DNA from: AP-15 sp050729795
Lineage (GTDB): Bacteria; Pseudomonadota; Alphaproteobacteria; ATCC43930; CGMCC-115725
Direction of reading: 5' to 3'
Length of the DNA: 64,000 nucleotides
NCBI GenBank assembly: GCA_050729795.1
Contig: JBOHME010000002.1
Coordinates: 1-64,000, forward strand
Under the pieces are notes generated by a model, which did no database searches, was not told where the DNA came from, and saw only the letters and a list, made by a program, of their open reading frames with translations. Of this stretch, positions 42,826 to 51,964 are shown piece after piece (positions within the stretch are counted from its first letter, which is position 1; each line of letters begins with the position of its first letter). Position numbers and translations under genes: made by a program.

Positions 42826-43010
42826 GGTATAAACCCGTCGCGGGTGACCAATCCTTGGCGTCTGGATAAGCCGGGGCGGGCAATATTGTCAAAGCGCAAG
42901 CGCCGAAGGGGCAGGCTGTGCGTCTATCAGCCGCGCGCTGGCGGCGCGGTTATTGCCAGAGCCATCGCAGCCGTGACCGCCCCCTCGGCGCCGCGGCACG
43001 GGCTCCGGGC

Positions 43011-44888
43011 TCATCCCTCCGGCTCCCGGCTCAATGCCTCTTCTGCGGCGAGCCACTCGTTCTCCGCCTGCGCGATCAGCTGCAGCAACGCGGCACGCCG
43101 CTGCATGGCTGCGCCGATGGCGGCACCGTTGACGCGCGCGCCATTGACCTCCGTCAATGTCCGGTCGATTGCTTCGCGTTCATGCGACAGGCGAGCGATT
43201 TCCGCCTCGGCCCGTCGGGCGCGTCGGCGCAACGGGTCGAGGGCCTGGCGCTGCACGGCCGCGCGCCGACGTGCCGCCCGGCGTTCGTCGTCTCCAGCGG
43301 TGCGTCCGGCTGAAGCCGGGTCCGCTTGCTCGAGCAGCAGGCGCCGATAGTCGTCGAGATCGCCGTCAAACGGGCGCACCGTGCCATCCGCCACCAGCCA
43401 CAACCGATCCGCGACGAGCTCGACGAGATGCCAGTCATGGCTGATCAGCACCACCGCGCCGGGGAAGCCGTTGAGCGCCTCGACCAGCGCCTCGCGGCTT
43501 TCGATATCGAGGTGGTTGGTCGGCTCGTCGAGCACCAACAGCGCCGGGGCGTCGTGGGTGACAAGCGCCAGGTTCAGCCGCGCGCGCTCGCCGCCCGACA
43601 AATCGGCAACCGCGACAAACGCCTTGTCCTGGCCAAAACCGAAAGCGCCGAGCCGGGCGCGCACGGTCTCTGGCAGAGCGCGCGGCAGCAATGCCAAAAG
43701 ATGATCGTACGGCGATTCCTGTGGCCGCAGCTCCTCGATCTGATGCTGTGCGAAATAGCCGCTCGCGACCTTTGGCGAGCGGGTCACCCGCCCCGACAGC
43801 GGCGGCAGCCGGCCGGCGAGCAGGCGTCCGAAGGTGGTCTTGCCGTTGCCGTTGGCGCCGATCAGCGCGATCCGGTCATCCGGATCGAGCCGCAGATCGA
43901 GCCGCGCCAGCACCGGCTTGCCCGCGGTGTAGCCGACGCTGACCCGTTCGAGGGTCACGAGCGGCGGGCTCAACCGTGGCGGCTCGGGAAAGGTGATGCG
44001 CGGCGGCGGCTCGCGCACTGTGAGCACCACCGGTTCGAGCCGCGCCAGCGCCTTCAGGCGGCTCTGCGCCTGGCGCGCCTTTGATGCCTTGGCCCGAAAG
44101 CGATCGACAAAGGCTGTGAGCCGCTCCCGCTCGGCCTGCTGCTGGCGGGCCACCACGGCGGTCCGTTCGGCCTGCTCGCGGCGCGCCCGCAAAAACGCGT
44201 CGAAGCTGCTGGAATAGGCGGTCAGCTTGCCAGCTTCGAGATGCAGCGTCGTGGTCGTCGCGGCGTTCAGCACGCGGCGATCGTGGCTGACCAGAATCAG
44301 CGTGCGGCGATAGGTACGAAGAAAACGCTCGAGCCACAGCGAAGCTTCGAGATCGAGATGATTGGTCGGCTCGTCGAGCAGCAACAGATCGGGCTCGGTG
44401 AACAGTACTGCGGCCAGCGCCACCCGCATCCGCCAGCCGCCCGAGAGATCATCGAGCCGCCGGGTCTGCGCAGCCGTGTCGAAACCGAGCCCGGCGAGGA
44501 TGCGCGCCGCCCGCCCGGGTGCCGAATGCGCATTGATCTCGACGAGCCGGGTCTCGATCTCGGCGGCGCGCAGCGGGGCTGGCTCGCGGTCACGTTCGGC
44601 CAACAGACGGGTGCGCTCACGGTCGGCGGCGAGCACCGTGTCGAGCGGGCTCGCCTCACCGCCCGGCGCCTCCTGCGCGAGAAATCCGATCCGGCAGCCG
44701 CGCGGCAGGTCGATCGTGCCGTCCTCGGGCTGCAACACGCCGCGCACGAGCGCAAGCAGGGTCGATTTGCCGACCCCATTGCGGCCGACCAGCCCGACCT
44801 TGGCGCCGTCCGGGATTTGCGCGCTCGCCCGGTCGAGCAAGGCGCGGCGCCGGTCGATCCGATAGGTCACCTCGAACAAGGTCAGCAT
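43011..44888 (-). CDS. ABC-F family ATPase (Uup/YheS-like)
   Basis: 625 residues with two ABC domains and no membrane helices: Walker A VGRNGVGKST and IGANGNGKTT, signatures LSGGWRMRVALAAVL and LSGGERARLNLALV, Walker B LLLLDEPTNHLDLEAS and LLVLDEPTNHLDIES, and an inter-domain linker (about residues 240-300) of basic and Gln/Glu-rich coiled coil. The C-terminus has a second basic coiled coil (RRRARRAEAEIARLSHEREAI). ABC-F proteins act on ribosomes in the E-site or aid assembly; the Uup/YheS subgroup is common in proteobacteria. Subgroup not certain. Confidence 0.92.
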   Translation of the reverse strand: MLTLFEVTYRIDRRRALLDRASAQIPDGAKVGLVGRNGVGKSTLLALVRGVLQPEDGTIDLPRGCRIGFLAQEAPGGEASPLDTVLAADRERTRLLAERDREPAPLRAAEIETRLVEINAHSAPGRAARILAGLGFDTAAQTRRLDDLSGGWRMRVALAAVLFTEPDLLLLDEPTNHLDLEASLWLERFLRTYRRTLILVSHDRRVLNAATTTTLHLEAGKLTAYSSSFDAFLRARREQAERTAVVARQQQAERERLTAFVDRFRAKASKARQAQSRLKALARLEPVVLTVREPPPRITFPEPPRLSPPLVTLERVSVGYTAGKPVLARLDLRLDPDDRIALIGANGNGKTTFGRLLAGRLPPLSGRVTRSPKVASGYFAQHQIEELRPQESPYDHLLALLPRALPETVRARLGAFGFGQDKAFVAVADLSGGERARLNLALVTHDAPALLVLDEPTNHLDIESREALVEALNGFPGAVVLISHDWHLVELVADRLWLVADGTVRPFDGDLDDYRRLLLEQADPASAGRTAGDDERRAARRRAAVQRQALDPLRRRARRAEAEIARLSHEREAIDRTLTEVNGARVNGAAIGAAMQRRAALLQLIAQAENEWLAAEEALSREPEG

Positions 44889-44962
44889 CGCCGTCTCTTA
44901 GCATGCCGGCGCGACTGTCGGCAGCCAGCGCAAACGCGATGCCCGATTGCTGCCGGCGAGGC

Positions 44963-46141
44963 TCACCCCGCGCTGAGTGCCGCGTAGACCCCGCGCTCGA
45001 AGGAGCCGGCGAGGGCAAGGGCGCGCGGGTCGGCAAACGGCAGGAATTGGGTAAGGATCACCCCGGCCACCTGTTTATCCGGATCGATCCAGTAATAGCT
45101 GTTGAAGACCCCGCCCCAGGTCAGGCTGCCGGCGCCGCGGCCATTGGGGCCCGGTTGCGGCGTGATCATCCAGCCGAGCCCCCACTGGCAGCGCATCTCG
45201 GGAAACAGCGCGAAATCATTGGTCCGCTCTGGCATGACGGTGCGCATGATGCCGGCTTCGAGATCACCCGTCTGGTTCATCGCCATCGCCACGACCGTCT
45301 CCGGGCGCAGCAGCTGGGAACCGCCGAATTCGCCCCGATTGAGAACCATCTGCAAAAAGCGCAGGTAATCCGGTCCGGTCGAATAGAGACCCCCGCCACC
45401 GGACCAGAATTCCGGGTGTGGTGGCGGCGGATCGAGTGTGATCGGCACCAAACGTCCGTCGGCCTGCCGCTGATGCACCCGTGCGAGGCGTGCGGTCTGT
45501 CCCGACGACAGCGCGAAATCGGTATTGGTCATGCCGAGCGGGGCAAAAATGTGTTCGCGGCAATAGGCATCGAGCGGCTGGCCGCCGGCGGTCTCGACCG
45601 CGCGGCCGACCCAATCGATGCCGATGCCGTATTCCCAGCGCTCGCCCGGATCAAACAGCAGAGGCAGGCGCAGCGAGGCGAGCTTGCCGGTGCCGAGGGA
45701 TGGGGTCCCGGTGCGGCGCACATATCGGATCAGCTCCGAGCTCAGCATCTCGTAGCCAAACCCGGAGGTGTGGGTCAAGAGTCGGCGCAGCGTGATCGGC
45801 CGTTTGGCCGGGCGCAGCCGCGGCTTCCCCGCCGCATCGAACCCGGTCAGCACATGCGGTGCGGCCAATTCCGGCAGCACGTCGCCGATCGGCTCGTCGA
45901 GATCGAGCTTTCCGGCCTCGACCAGCTGCATCGCTGCGACCGAAGTCACCGCCTTGGTCATCGAGGCAATGCGAAAGATCGTGTCGAGGGTCATCTCGCC
46001 GCCTGGGGCGAGGTCGCGCCGGCCAAAGGCGCCCTTATAAACGGTCCGAGCCGGCGTCGCCGCCAGCGCCACGACGCCTGCTACCGCGTGCGCCTCCGCG
46101 GCATGGCGCAGCACTGCGTCGATCGCGGGAAGCGATGCCAT
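44963..46141 (-). CDS. Serine hydrolase of the class C beta-lactamase/esterase family
   Basis: 392 residues without a signal peptide. TIFRIASMTKAVTSVAAMQL carries the S-x-x-K nucleophile pair, WEYGIGIDWVG the second Tyr-based motif, and GGLYSTGPDYLRFLQMVL and GSLTWGGVFNSYYWIDP (the H/K-x-G region) follow the EstB-type esterase pattern. Lack of a signal peptide favours an esterase over a periplasmic beta-lactamase. Starts close after, and likely with, no operon partner; the ABC-F gene ahead is 75 bp away on the same strand. Confidence 0.85.
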   Translation of the reverse strand: MASLPAIDAVLRHAAEAHAVAGVVALAATPARTVYKGAFGRRDLAPGGEMTLDTIFRIASMTKAVTSVAAMQLVEAGKLDLDEPIGDVLPELAAPHVLTGFDAAGKPRLRPAKRPITLRRLLTHTSGFGYEMLSSELIRYVRRTGTPSLGTGKLASLRLPLLFDPGERWEYGIGIDWVGRAVETAGGQPLDAYCREHIFAPLGMTNTDFALSSGQTARLARVHQRQADGRLVPITLDPPPPHPEFWSGGGGLYSTGPDYLRFLQMVLNRGEFGGSQLLRPETVVAMAMNQTGDLEAGIMRTVMPERTNDFALFPEMRCQWGLGWMITPQPGPNGRGAGSLTWGGVFNSYYWIDPDKQVAGVILTQFLPFADPRALALAGSFERGVYAALSAG

Positions 46142-46290
46142 TCCCGACTCCTCAAAGCACTGGAAGACGACCAGACAGATGCCGGAAGCAGGGCCGCCGT
46201 CGGCATGACATTCGCCGCCGGTGCTTCAGGCGTCGCAAGAAAATACACAAGCCGGGTGCTCTCGAACCTTCCCGATCTGCGATCCTGCTC

Positions 46291-46318
46291 CCGGGTGCCG
46301 GGTGCCGGGTGCCGGGTG
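46291..46318. repeat. Four perfect 7-bp tandem repeats
   Basis: CCGGGTG is repeated exactly four times. It sits about 20 bp after the stop of the ThDP enzyme on the minus strand. Short GC-rich arrays like this can vary in number by slippage. Confidence 0.9.
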
Positions 46319-46340
46319 GCGATGGTGCCGTGCCGCAGCG

Positions 46341-48080
46341 TCAGCGGCGCCGCGGCGAGGCGTCCTTGGCGAGTTGCGAAGTAATGTCGGCAAAGGTCAC
46401 AGCGAGCGAGGTGCGCACATCGAGCACAGTCGGAGCCCGCGCTGCCAACGCCTCGCGCAGCGCCGGGGCGATCGCCGCCGGCTCCTCGATCCGCACCCCG
46501 CGGCAGCCCATCGCGCGGGCGATCGCGGCATGGTCCCAATCATTGAACTCGGCCGCGAACGGCCCCGAGCCGTGCAATACCCAGCCCAACGCGTTGTTGT
46601 TGGAGACGACAACGACGATCGGGATGTCGCGCTCGACCGCGGTCATCAGCCCGTTCATCGTCATTGCAAAGCCGCCATCGCCGCACACCGCGACGACCGG
46701 CCGGTGGGGATGCACGAGCTTGGCGCCGAGGGCGGCCGGGATCGCAAACCCCATCGGCCCTGAGCCAGCCGCCTGCAAAAATCCCTCGGCGCGCTTCACC
46801 TGATAGAAATGCGTCATCATGATGCGGTTCTCGCCGGCGTCGCAGGTGACGATCGCGTCCTCAGGAAGCCCACGCGACAATTCGCCGATCAGCCGCTGCG
46901 GCAGGATCGGCTTGTCATCGGCGAAATAGCCGCGCTCGTTGAAATAGCCATGGCGCTCGCGATGCGCTGCGACCCGGCGCTCGGCCGCGCTCGCCCGATC
47001 CGACCCGCGCGCCGCGACCTCGTGCACCAGCTGGCCGAGGATCACCGCCGCATCGCCCATCAGCACGTGCTCGGCCGGGTAGTTCCACGACGCGTTGCGC
47101 GGCTCGATATCGATCTGCACAAAAGTCTGCCGCGCCGGGTCGAGCAGCGCGCGGTTTTCCCAGGCGGTGTCGCTTGGGCTCAGTTTCGAGCCGACCACCA
47201 GCACCAGATCGGCCTCGGCGACGCAGGCATTGGCGGCCTCGGTGCCGAAAGTGCCGAACACACCCAAGGCCAAGGGATGGGTTTCTGCGAAACAGCCCTT
47301 CCCGGCGGCGGTCGTCGCCACCGGCAGCCCGGCCGCCTCGGCCAACCGGCGCAACCCGTCATAGGCCTGGGCGATGCGCACACCATTGCCGGCGATCAGC
47401 ACCGGCTTCTGCGCGGCAAGGATCGCCACGGCGGCGGCCTCGACCGCGTTCTGCTCGGCCGGGGGCGATAGAGGCGGCAGGTAATGGCGGGTCGGGTACA
47501 GCATCGGCTGCGAGTCGGGCATCACGGTGCCAGCCAGGGAATCGTGGCTGTAGAGGATCGCAACCGGCCCCGGCTGGCCGGAGAGCGCGTGCTTGATGCC
47601 GAGCTGGGTCGCCTGCACCGCGGCCACTGGGTCGTGCGCCTGCATGACATGCTTGGTCACACCGCCAAAGGCGCGGCGCGCATCCCAACTGCCCCAATCG
47701 CCGGTGCCCTGCTGGTAGGGGGCATGCAAGGTAAACCGCGGCGTGTCGCTGAAATCGGTCAACAGCAGCATTGGCGAACTCGACAGATGGGCCTCGATCG
47801 TCCCGATCATGCCGTTGCCGAGCACCCACGGGCCCTGGCCGAGCAACACCCCGGGCCGCCGGGTCAACCGGCCATACACCTCGGCCATGACCCCGCCTAG
47901 CGACTCCTCGCGCACCAGGACGGTGCGGATCGAGTTCTGGTATTGGCTCAGACCCGAGACGATGCGGCCGGTATGGCCGCCCGAGATGCCAAACACCATC
48001 TCGATCCCGGCCTCTTCGAGCACCCGCGCGACAAGCGCGCTCGCCGGCGTCTCTTCGGTCAGCATCGGCGGAATCGGCAT
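46341..48080 (-). CDS. Thiamine-diphosphate enzyme, acetolactate synthase/benzoylformate decarboxylase-like
   Basis: 579 residues with the three-domain ThDP fold: N-terminal ASALVARVLEEAGIEMVFGI followed by SIRTVLVREESLGGVMAE with the catalytic Glu, a central domain, and C-terminal VAVCGDGGFAMTMNGLMTAV...VVVVSNNNALGW (GDG and NN ThDP-Mg motif). Family members include acetolactate synthase, oxalyl-CoA and phenylpyruvate decarboxylases. No regulatory subunit gene is nearby, so a catabolic large-subunit homologue is likely rather than IlvB. Start at 48080 is set by GGGAGGAAAA; longer frames are not homologous. Confidence 0.85.
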   Translation of the reverse strand: MPIPPMLTEETPASALVARVLEEAGIEMVFGISGGHTGRIVSGLSQYQNSIRTVLVREESLGGVMAEVYGRLTRRPGVLLGQGPWVLGNGMIGTIEAHLSSSPMLLLTDFSDTPRFTLHAPYQQGTGDWGSWDARRAFGGVTKHVMQAHDPVAAVQATQLGIKHALSGQPGPVAILYSHDSLAGTVMPDSQPMLYPTRHYLPPLSPPAEQNAVEAAAVAILAAQKPVLIAGNGVRIAQAYDGLRRLAEAAGLPVATTAAGKGCFAETHPLALGVFGTFGTEAANACVAEADLVLVVGSKLSPSDTAWENRALLDPARQTFVQIDIEPRNASWNYPAEHVLMGDAAVILGQLVHEVAARGSDRASAAERRVAAHRERHGYFNERGYFADDKPILPQRLIGELSRGLPEDAIVTCDAGENRIMMTHFYQVKRAEGFLQAAGSGPMGFAIPAALGAKLVHPHRPVVAVCGDGGFAMTMNGLMTAVERDIPIVVVVSNNNALGWVLHGSGPFAAEFNDWDHAAIARAMGCRGVRIEEPAAIAPALREALAARAPTVLDVRTSLAVTFADITSQLAKDASPRRR

Positions 48081-48210
48081 GGCTTTTCCTCCCTCGGCGT
48101 TGCGGCAAAGCTTGCCTCGCCCGGAGCCCGAAGACAACGGGCCTGCGCGCGGCAGTCGTTGACAAAATTTGCCAATGGGCGAAATTGCAGCCATGGATGA
48201 GGAGCAACCG

Positions 48211-48471
48211 ATGGCGACGATGAATGTGAGCCTGTCGAACGAATTCGCCGATTTTGTCGAGGCCGAAGTGGCGTCCGGCGCTTACGCGACCGCCAGCGAG
48301 GTGGTGCGCGACGGTCTGAGGCTGCTGCGGCGTGAGAAGGCGGCGTATGACGAAAAGGTCGAGATTCTCCGGCGCGAGGTCGGCATCGGCGTCGAGCAGG
48401 TGCGCGCCGGGCGCTTGTCGAAGCGGTCGGTCGCCGACATCGCCGCCGAGCGCCAATCCGAAAAGCGGTGA
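48211..48471 (+). CDS. ParD-type antitoxin
   Basis: 86 residues: MNVSLSNEFADFVEAEVASGAYATASEVVRDGLRLLRRE is the ParD/CC2985 RHH module, and the C-terminal helix binds ParE. GAGGAG is 6 nt before ATG 48211, which decides this start over one 18 nt upstream. It ends in a GTGA overlap with the toxin gene. Confidence 0.92.
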   Translation: MATMNVSLSNEFADFVEAEVASGAYATASEVVRDGLRLLRREKAAYDEKVEILRREVGIGVEQVRAGRLSKRSVADIAAERQSEKR

Positions 48472-48818
48472 ACTATCGGCTGACCGAGGCCGCAGACGAC
48501 GACATCACCGATGTTTTGAGAGAGACCAACCGGCAGTTCGGGTCGCTGCAGCGGGAACGCTACGCGGCCTTGATCGAGAGAGCGATCGAGATGGTCGCCG
48601 AAGCGCCGGAACGCCCCGGCTCCCGGCAACGGGACGATCCCGCGACGGGCGTTCGCTCCTTTCACATCGAGATCGCCGCCGGGCGTCGCGGCGCCGCTGC
48701 GCACGTCGTCTATTACCTGCGCGGCCGCCTCGACGACGGGCGCGACGGCGTGATCATCGCCCGATTGCTGCACGAGCGAATGGAACCGCTGCGCCACCTC
48801 AGTCGCGGCCTGCCATGA
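48468..48818 (+). CDS. ParE/RelE-superfamily toxin
   Basis: 116 residues: NYRLTEAADDDITDVLRETNRQFG, then ERYAALIERAIEMVAEAPERPGSR, SFHIEIAAGRRGAAAHVVYYL and IIARLLHERMEPLRHL fit ParE, which inhibits DNA gyrase. GTG start overlapping the parD stop (GTGA). The toxin looks intact, so the module may be active. Confidence 0.9.
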   Translation: MNYRLTEAADDDITDVLRETNRQFGSLQRERYAALIERAIEMVAEAPERPGSRQRDDPATGVRSFHIEIAAGRRGAAAHVVYYLRGRLDDGRDGVIIARLLHERMEPLRHLSRGLP

Positions 48819-49014
48819 GCCGGCCGGGGGCCGCGAAACATCGGTTCCGGGTCAGCCACCCGCTGCCTCGCCGCATCGGCCCGGCTTGGCCGACAGGCGT
48901 AGCCCTTGAGCAGATGCAGATCCTCGCCGAGATCGCCATGCCGGCGATCCGCCGTGCGGCGTAGCTCGAGCGGTCGCGGTAATCCTCAAATCGTCCGCGC
49001 CAACACGGGAGCTG

Positions 49015-49509
49015 TCACCGGCCGTCAGAGAGAGGCTTCACTTCGATGATGTGCAGCTGATGGCGTTCCAAGAACGGTTGTTCGGACGACTTGCTGAACT
49101 TCCAACCGTGTTTCATTAATCCATTTGTCCTGATCATCTTCTTGAAGTTGCCACCTCGGCTATTCGAGCCGTCCGTGACGATCAGACCGCCGTGAGTTGA
49201 AAAGCGTTGCAACACGAGAGGGAGGAACGAATCGCCGAGAACGAAAACGCCGCTGCCTCCTTCACCTGTACTGTCGCGGCGATAGAAAAGTACGGTTATC
49301 TCAGGCAGCCGATGAACGACTTCCCTTGCGTCACCGAAGATAAGCTCTGCTGTAGGCGAGCGTGCGCTGGCGCTGCCCGCTGGACGGTTTCTCACGAACG
49401 AATGTCGCTCATTGATGTCGCAGAAAATAATATGGTCAACGTAATTTCTCAGAAGAGCGCGAGGTTCCTCGATGTCATGAGCGCAGCATGGGTAGAAAGC
49501 AGTCGACAT
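49015..49509 (-). CDS. Orphan hypothetical protein of low GC content
   Basis: 164 residues from the ATG at 49509. MSTAFYPCCAHDIEEPRALL, VDHIIFCDINERHSFVRNRP, ELIFGDAREVVHRLPEITVLFY, LVLQRFSTHGGLIVTDGSNSRG and HQLHIIEVKPL show a Rossmann-like alternation of beta and alpha that could be a methyltransferase fold, but a clear SAM motif is lacking. Base composition is well below the surrounding genes, so it was probably acquired. Convergent to nothing; no operon partner. Confidence 0.55.
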   Translation of the reverse strand: MSTAFYPCCAHDIEEPRALLRNYVDHIIFCDINERHSFVRNRPAGSASARSPTAELIFGDAREVVHRLPEITVLFYRRDSTGEGGSGVFVLGDSFLPLVLQRFSTHGGLIVTDGSNSRGGNFKKMIRTNGLMKHGWKFSKSSEQPFLERHQLHIIEVKPLSDGR

Positions 49510-49888
49510 TGCCCCTGCGGCCAACTAGCGGATGGGGATATATTCATTACCGATTTGTTCCTAACGAAGAGTTAAACTGGACTTGGAGCAGCGAATCGCG
49601 ATGAAGCGACCGAGAATTCCCGAAAGGCCGTGGAGGGTGGGGTAGCGCGCCTCGGCCCCGGCCCGAAAACGCCCTCTGCTTGCAAAGGCCTCGGGCCTAC
49701 CCGCAGAGAATCGATCCGGCTTGGAGATGATTTCGCGGTTGTATCAGAAACCGGCACGCGGTTAACTTTCTTCGGCAATTGCGGTTTTGGATGCGGACCC
49801 GGACCGGCGTAACGAAGGAGAGATGCGTGCCCACGCGACCGCGCGTGACTGTTTCTCGATCGGCACACTCGGCGTTCAGGGGTTGCCG

Positions 49889-50326
49889 ATGACCGAATTG
49901 CATGCCGATTATGTCGTGGTCGGGGCGGGGTCGGCGGGGTGTGTGGTCGCCGACCGGCTGAGCGAGGATGGGGCGCAGGTGGTGCTGCTCGAAGCGGGCC
50001 CGCGCGACTGGCACCCGATGATCCATGTCCCGGCCGGCGCGCTCCATCTGCGCGCCAATCCGCTGGTCAACTGGAATTATTACACCGAGCAGGAGACCAA
50101 TATCGCGGGGCGCGCCTTGCATTGGCCGCGCGGCCGGGTCTTGGGCGGCACCAGCTCGATCAACGGCATGCTTTATGTGCGCGGCAACCCCTCTGATTAC
50201 GACGGCTGGGCGCAGATGGGCTGCCGCGGCTGGAGCTATTCGGATGTGCTGCCTTATTTCAAGAAGTCGGAGAATTACGCCGGCGGCGACCCCGAATACC
50301 GCAGCAAAGGCGGCCCGTTGCCGGTT
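49889..50326 (+). pseudogene. GMC oxidoreductase (choline-dehydrogenase-like), N-terminal fragment
   Basis: MTELHADYVVVGAGSAGCVVA begins a GMC flavoprotein, with PRGRVLGGTSSINGMLYVRG and FKKSENYAGGDPEYRSKGGP, i.e. the FAD-binding N-terminus. Members are about 530-550 residues; here the match stops after about 145. The frame runs on into unrelated coding (next entry). A strong GAAGGAG also precedes an in-frame ATG at 49823, giving a 22-residue longer start. The rest of the gene is not in the window. Confidence 0.82.
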
Positions 50327-50461
50327 TGGTCGCTTGATCGGTTCAGCCGCGAAGGGATGGCGGCGACCGTCGGGCATCTGTAGCGGCTCGCCGGGCATGG
50401 CGTCGCGTTTCGGTCAATGACCGAAGAGCACTTGGCAACGGCGAACGAGCCCGTCCGCAAC
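50327..50461 (+). pseudogene. Serine recombinase (resolvase) fragment with internal TAG
   Basis: In frame with the GMC fragment, WSLDRFSREGMAATVGHL-stop-RLAGHGVAFRSMTEEHL then ATANEPVRN matches the middle of serine recombinases (the SLDRFSREG active-region run and the long-helix start that follows). The TAG at 50381-50383 replaces CAG (Gln), which the family has at this place. It lacks the catalytic Ser at the start and the C-terminal domain. It may mark the insertion or deletion event that broke the GMC gene. Confidence 0.7.
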
Positions 50462-50589
50462 TCAAGCGCTGCGCGCAATTTCTCCCGGTCCTGGCCCAGG
50501 CTGTCATGCAGGATGATGTTGTGCTCGACGCCCGTACCGGCCAAATGGCGAAGCTGGCGCGGGAGGAGCATTACCCGTCTGGCGATTAG

Positions 50590-50841
50590 CTCCCGGTGCT
50601 GGCGCGCGGCTTTCTGGCCTTCGAACGCGGCGATTTTCCTGGCGTGATCGCGGCGCTCAGCCCGCTTGTTGGGCAAAACGAACGCATCGGCGGTAGCCGT
50701 GCGCAGCACGACCTGATCGAATTCACGTTGTTGAAGGCCTGCATCAACGCCGACCGGCTGGAGGAAGCGCAGCGTCTGCTCGGCGCGCGCAGGCCAGGTG
50801 CTTCCGGCGTTCCCGTCGTCGGGGTTGCGGCAATGCATTGA
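50590..50841 (+). pseudogene. TPR-protein C-terminal fragment
   Basis: LARGFLAFERGDFPGVIAAL, then ERIGGSRAQHDLIEFTLLKACINADRLEEA match the last repeats of tetratricopeptide proteins of a type I have seen in alphaproteobacteria (a gene ending with a GGSxAQ-D pattern). It has no start and is preceded by a TAG, so it is a remnant. Between the recombinase fragment and this the frame is open in a different phase but without recognisable content. Confidence 0.55.
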
Positions 50842-50914
50842 TCCGGAGGTCTTCCTGGATCCTTTTCAGTCGCCAGACCCCGTTGCCGCCCGCGTTCGAT
50901 CCGTCGGTGCCGCT

Positions 50915-51667
50915 TCAGATCGTCAGATAGCCGCCGTCCACGGTTACCGTGCTGCCGGTCATCCAGCGCGACTCGTCGGAGGCGAGAAACAGCACCGCGC
51001 CCACGAGATCGTCGGGCTGGCCGAGCCGGCCGAGCGGGATCACCGCTTCTGTCGCCCGCAGCATTTCGGGGTCGGCGTAGCTCGCGCGCGTCAGCCCGGT
51101 CAGCGTCGGGCCGGGTGCGATCGCGTTGACGCGGATGCCGTGCGCCGCCAGATCGACAGCCATCGCCTGCGTCAGCGAGCGCGCACCCCCCTTCGAGGCG
51201 ACATAGGCGGCGCGCTCGGGCCGCGCCACCTCGGCAAGCTGCGAGGTCACGTTGATGATGCTGCCGCCGCCCTGCTTGACCATTTGGCGCGCCGCGGCCT
51301 GGCCGAGGTGAAACATGCCGCTGAGGTTGACCGCGATGATCCGGTCCCAAGTCTCGGCATCGAGATCGAGAAAATTGCGCCGGTGGCTGATCCCGGCCGA
51401 TTCGAGCACGATGTCGAGCCGACCGAATTCGCGCACGACTATGGCAATGGCGGCATCGACCGCGGCGCGGTCGCGCACATCGAGAGCAGATGCGGCGGCC
51501 CGCCCGCCGGCGGCACGAATCCGGGAAGCGGTAGCCTCGGCCGCGGCACCGTCGAGATCGGTGCAGAACACCGCCGCCCCCTCGCGCGCCAGCGCCTCGG
51601 CCGCCGCACCGCCGATGCCGCCTCCCGCGCCCGCAACCAACGCCACTTTGCCCGCGACCCGCCCCAT
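50915..51667 (-). CDS. Short-chain dehydrogenase/reductase (SDR)
   Basis: 250 residues: KVALVAGAGGGIGGAAAEALA (cofactor loop), Asp in CTDLDGAAAEA (NAD preference), NVTSQLAEVARPERAAYVASKGGA (Ser, Tyr-x3-Lys), APGPTLTGLT and TVDGGYLTI. Catalytic set complete. It lies close to the broken GMC gene and upstream of an amidohydrolase on the same strand, so is possibly part of the same catabolic region. Confidence 0.9.
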   Translation of the reverse strand: MGRVAGKVALVAGAGGGIGGAAAEALAREGAAVFCTDLDGAAAEATASRIRAAGGRAAASALDVRDRAAVDAAIAIVVREFGRLDIVLESAGISHRRNFLDLDAETWDRIIAVNLSGMFHLGQAAARQMVKQGGGSIINVTSQLAEVARPERAAYVASKGGARSLTQAMAVDLAAHGIRVNAIAPGPTLTGLTRASYADPEMLRATEAVIPLGRLGQPDDLVGAVLFLASDESRWMTGSTVTVDGGYLTI

Positions 51668-51889
51668 GCCGCCCTCCTCTTATGCCGTCCGCACGTTTCT
51701 ACCATTGAGGACCGCAAGCCGGCGTGGCGATCATGCCCGATTTGATCAAAGCTGCGCAGCCGGCGGAAGACGAATACGTAAATTCAGACTGCGCAGCGAC
51801 GGATCGGCTCAGCCCGTACTCAGTGCGAGCATGGCTTCCGGCAAACCGGATATGGGGAGCAAGGGCCAAGAGCCCAGCCTGTCTATCGC

Positions 51890-51934
51890 CCGGAATTGCA
51901 ATGTCCGGAATTGCAATGTCCGGAATTGCAATGT
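51890..51934. repeat. Three perfect 15-bp tandem repeats containing ATTGCAAT
   Basis: CCGGAATTGCAATGT occurs three times back to back without a mismatch. Each holds the 8-bp palindrome ATTGCAAT, so it presents three symmetric half-turn-spaced boxes in a 300-bp gap between two minus-strand genes, about 30 bp before the amidohydrolase stop. Confidence 0.92.
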
Positions 51935-51964
51935 GTTGAGCGATAAAACCGGCCTGGCGTCGCT

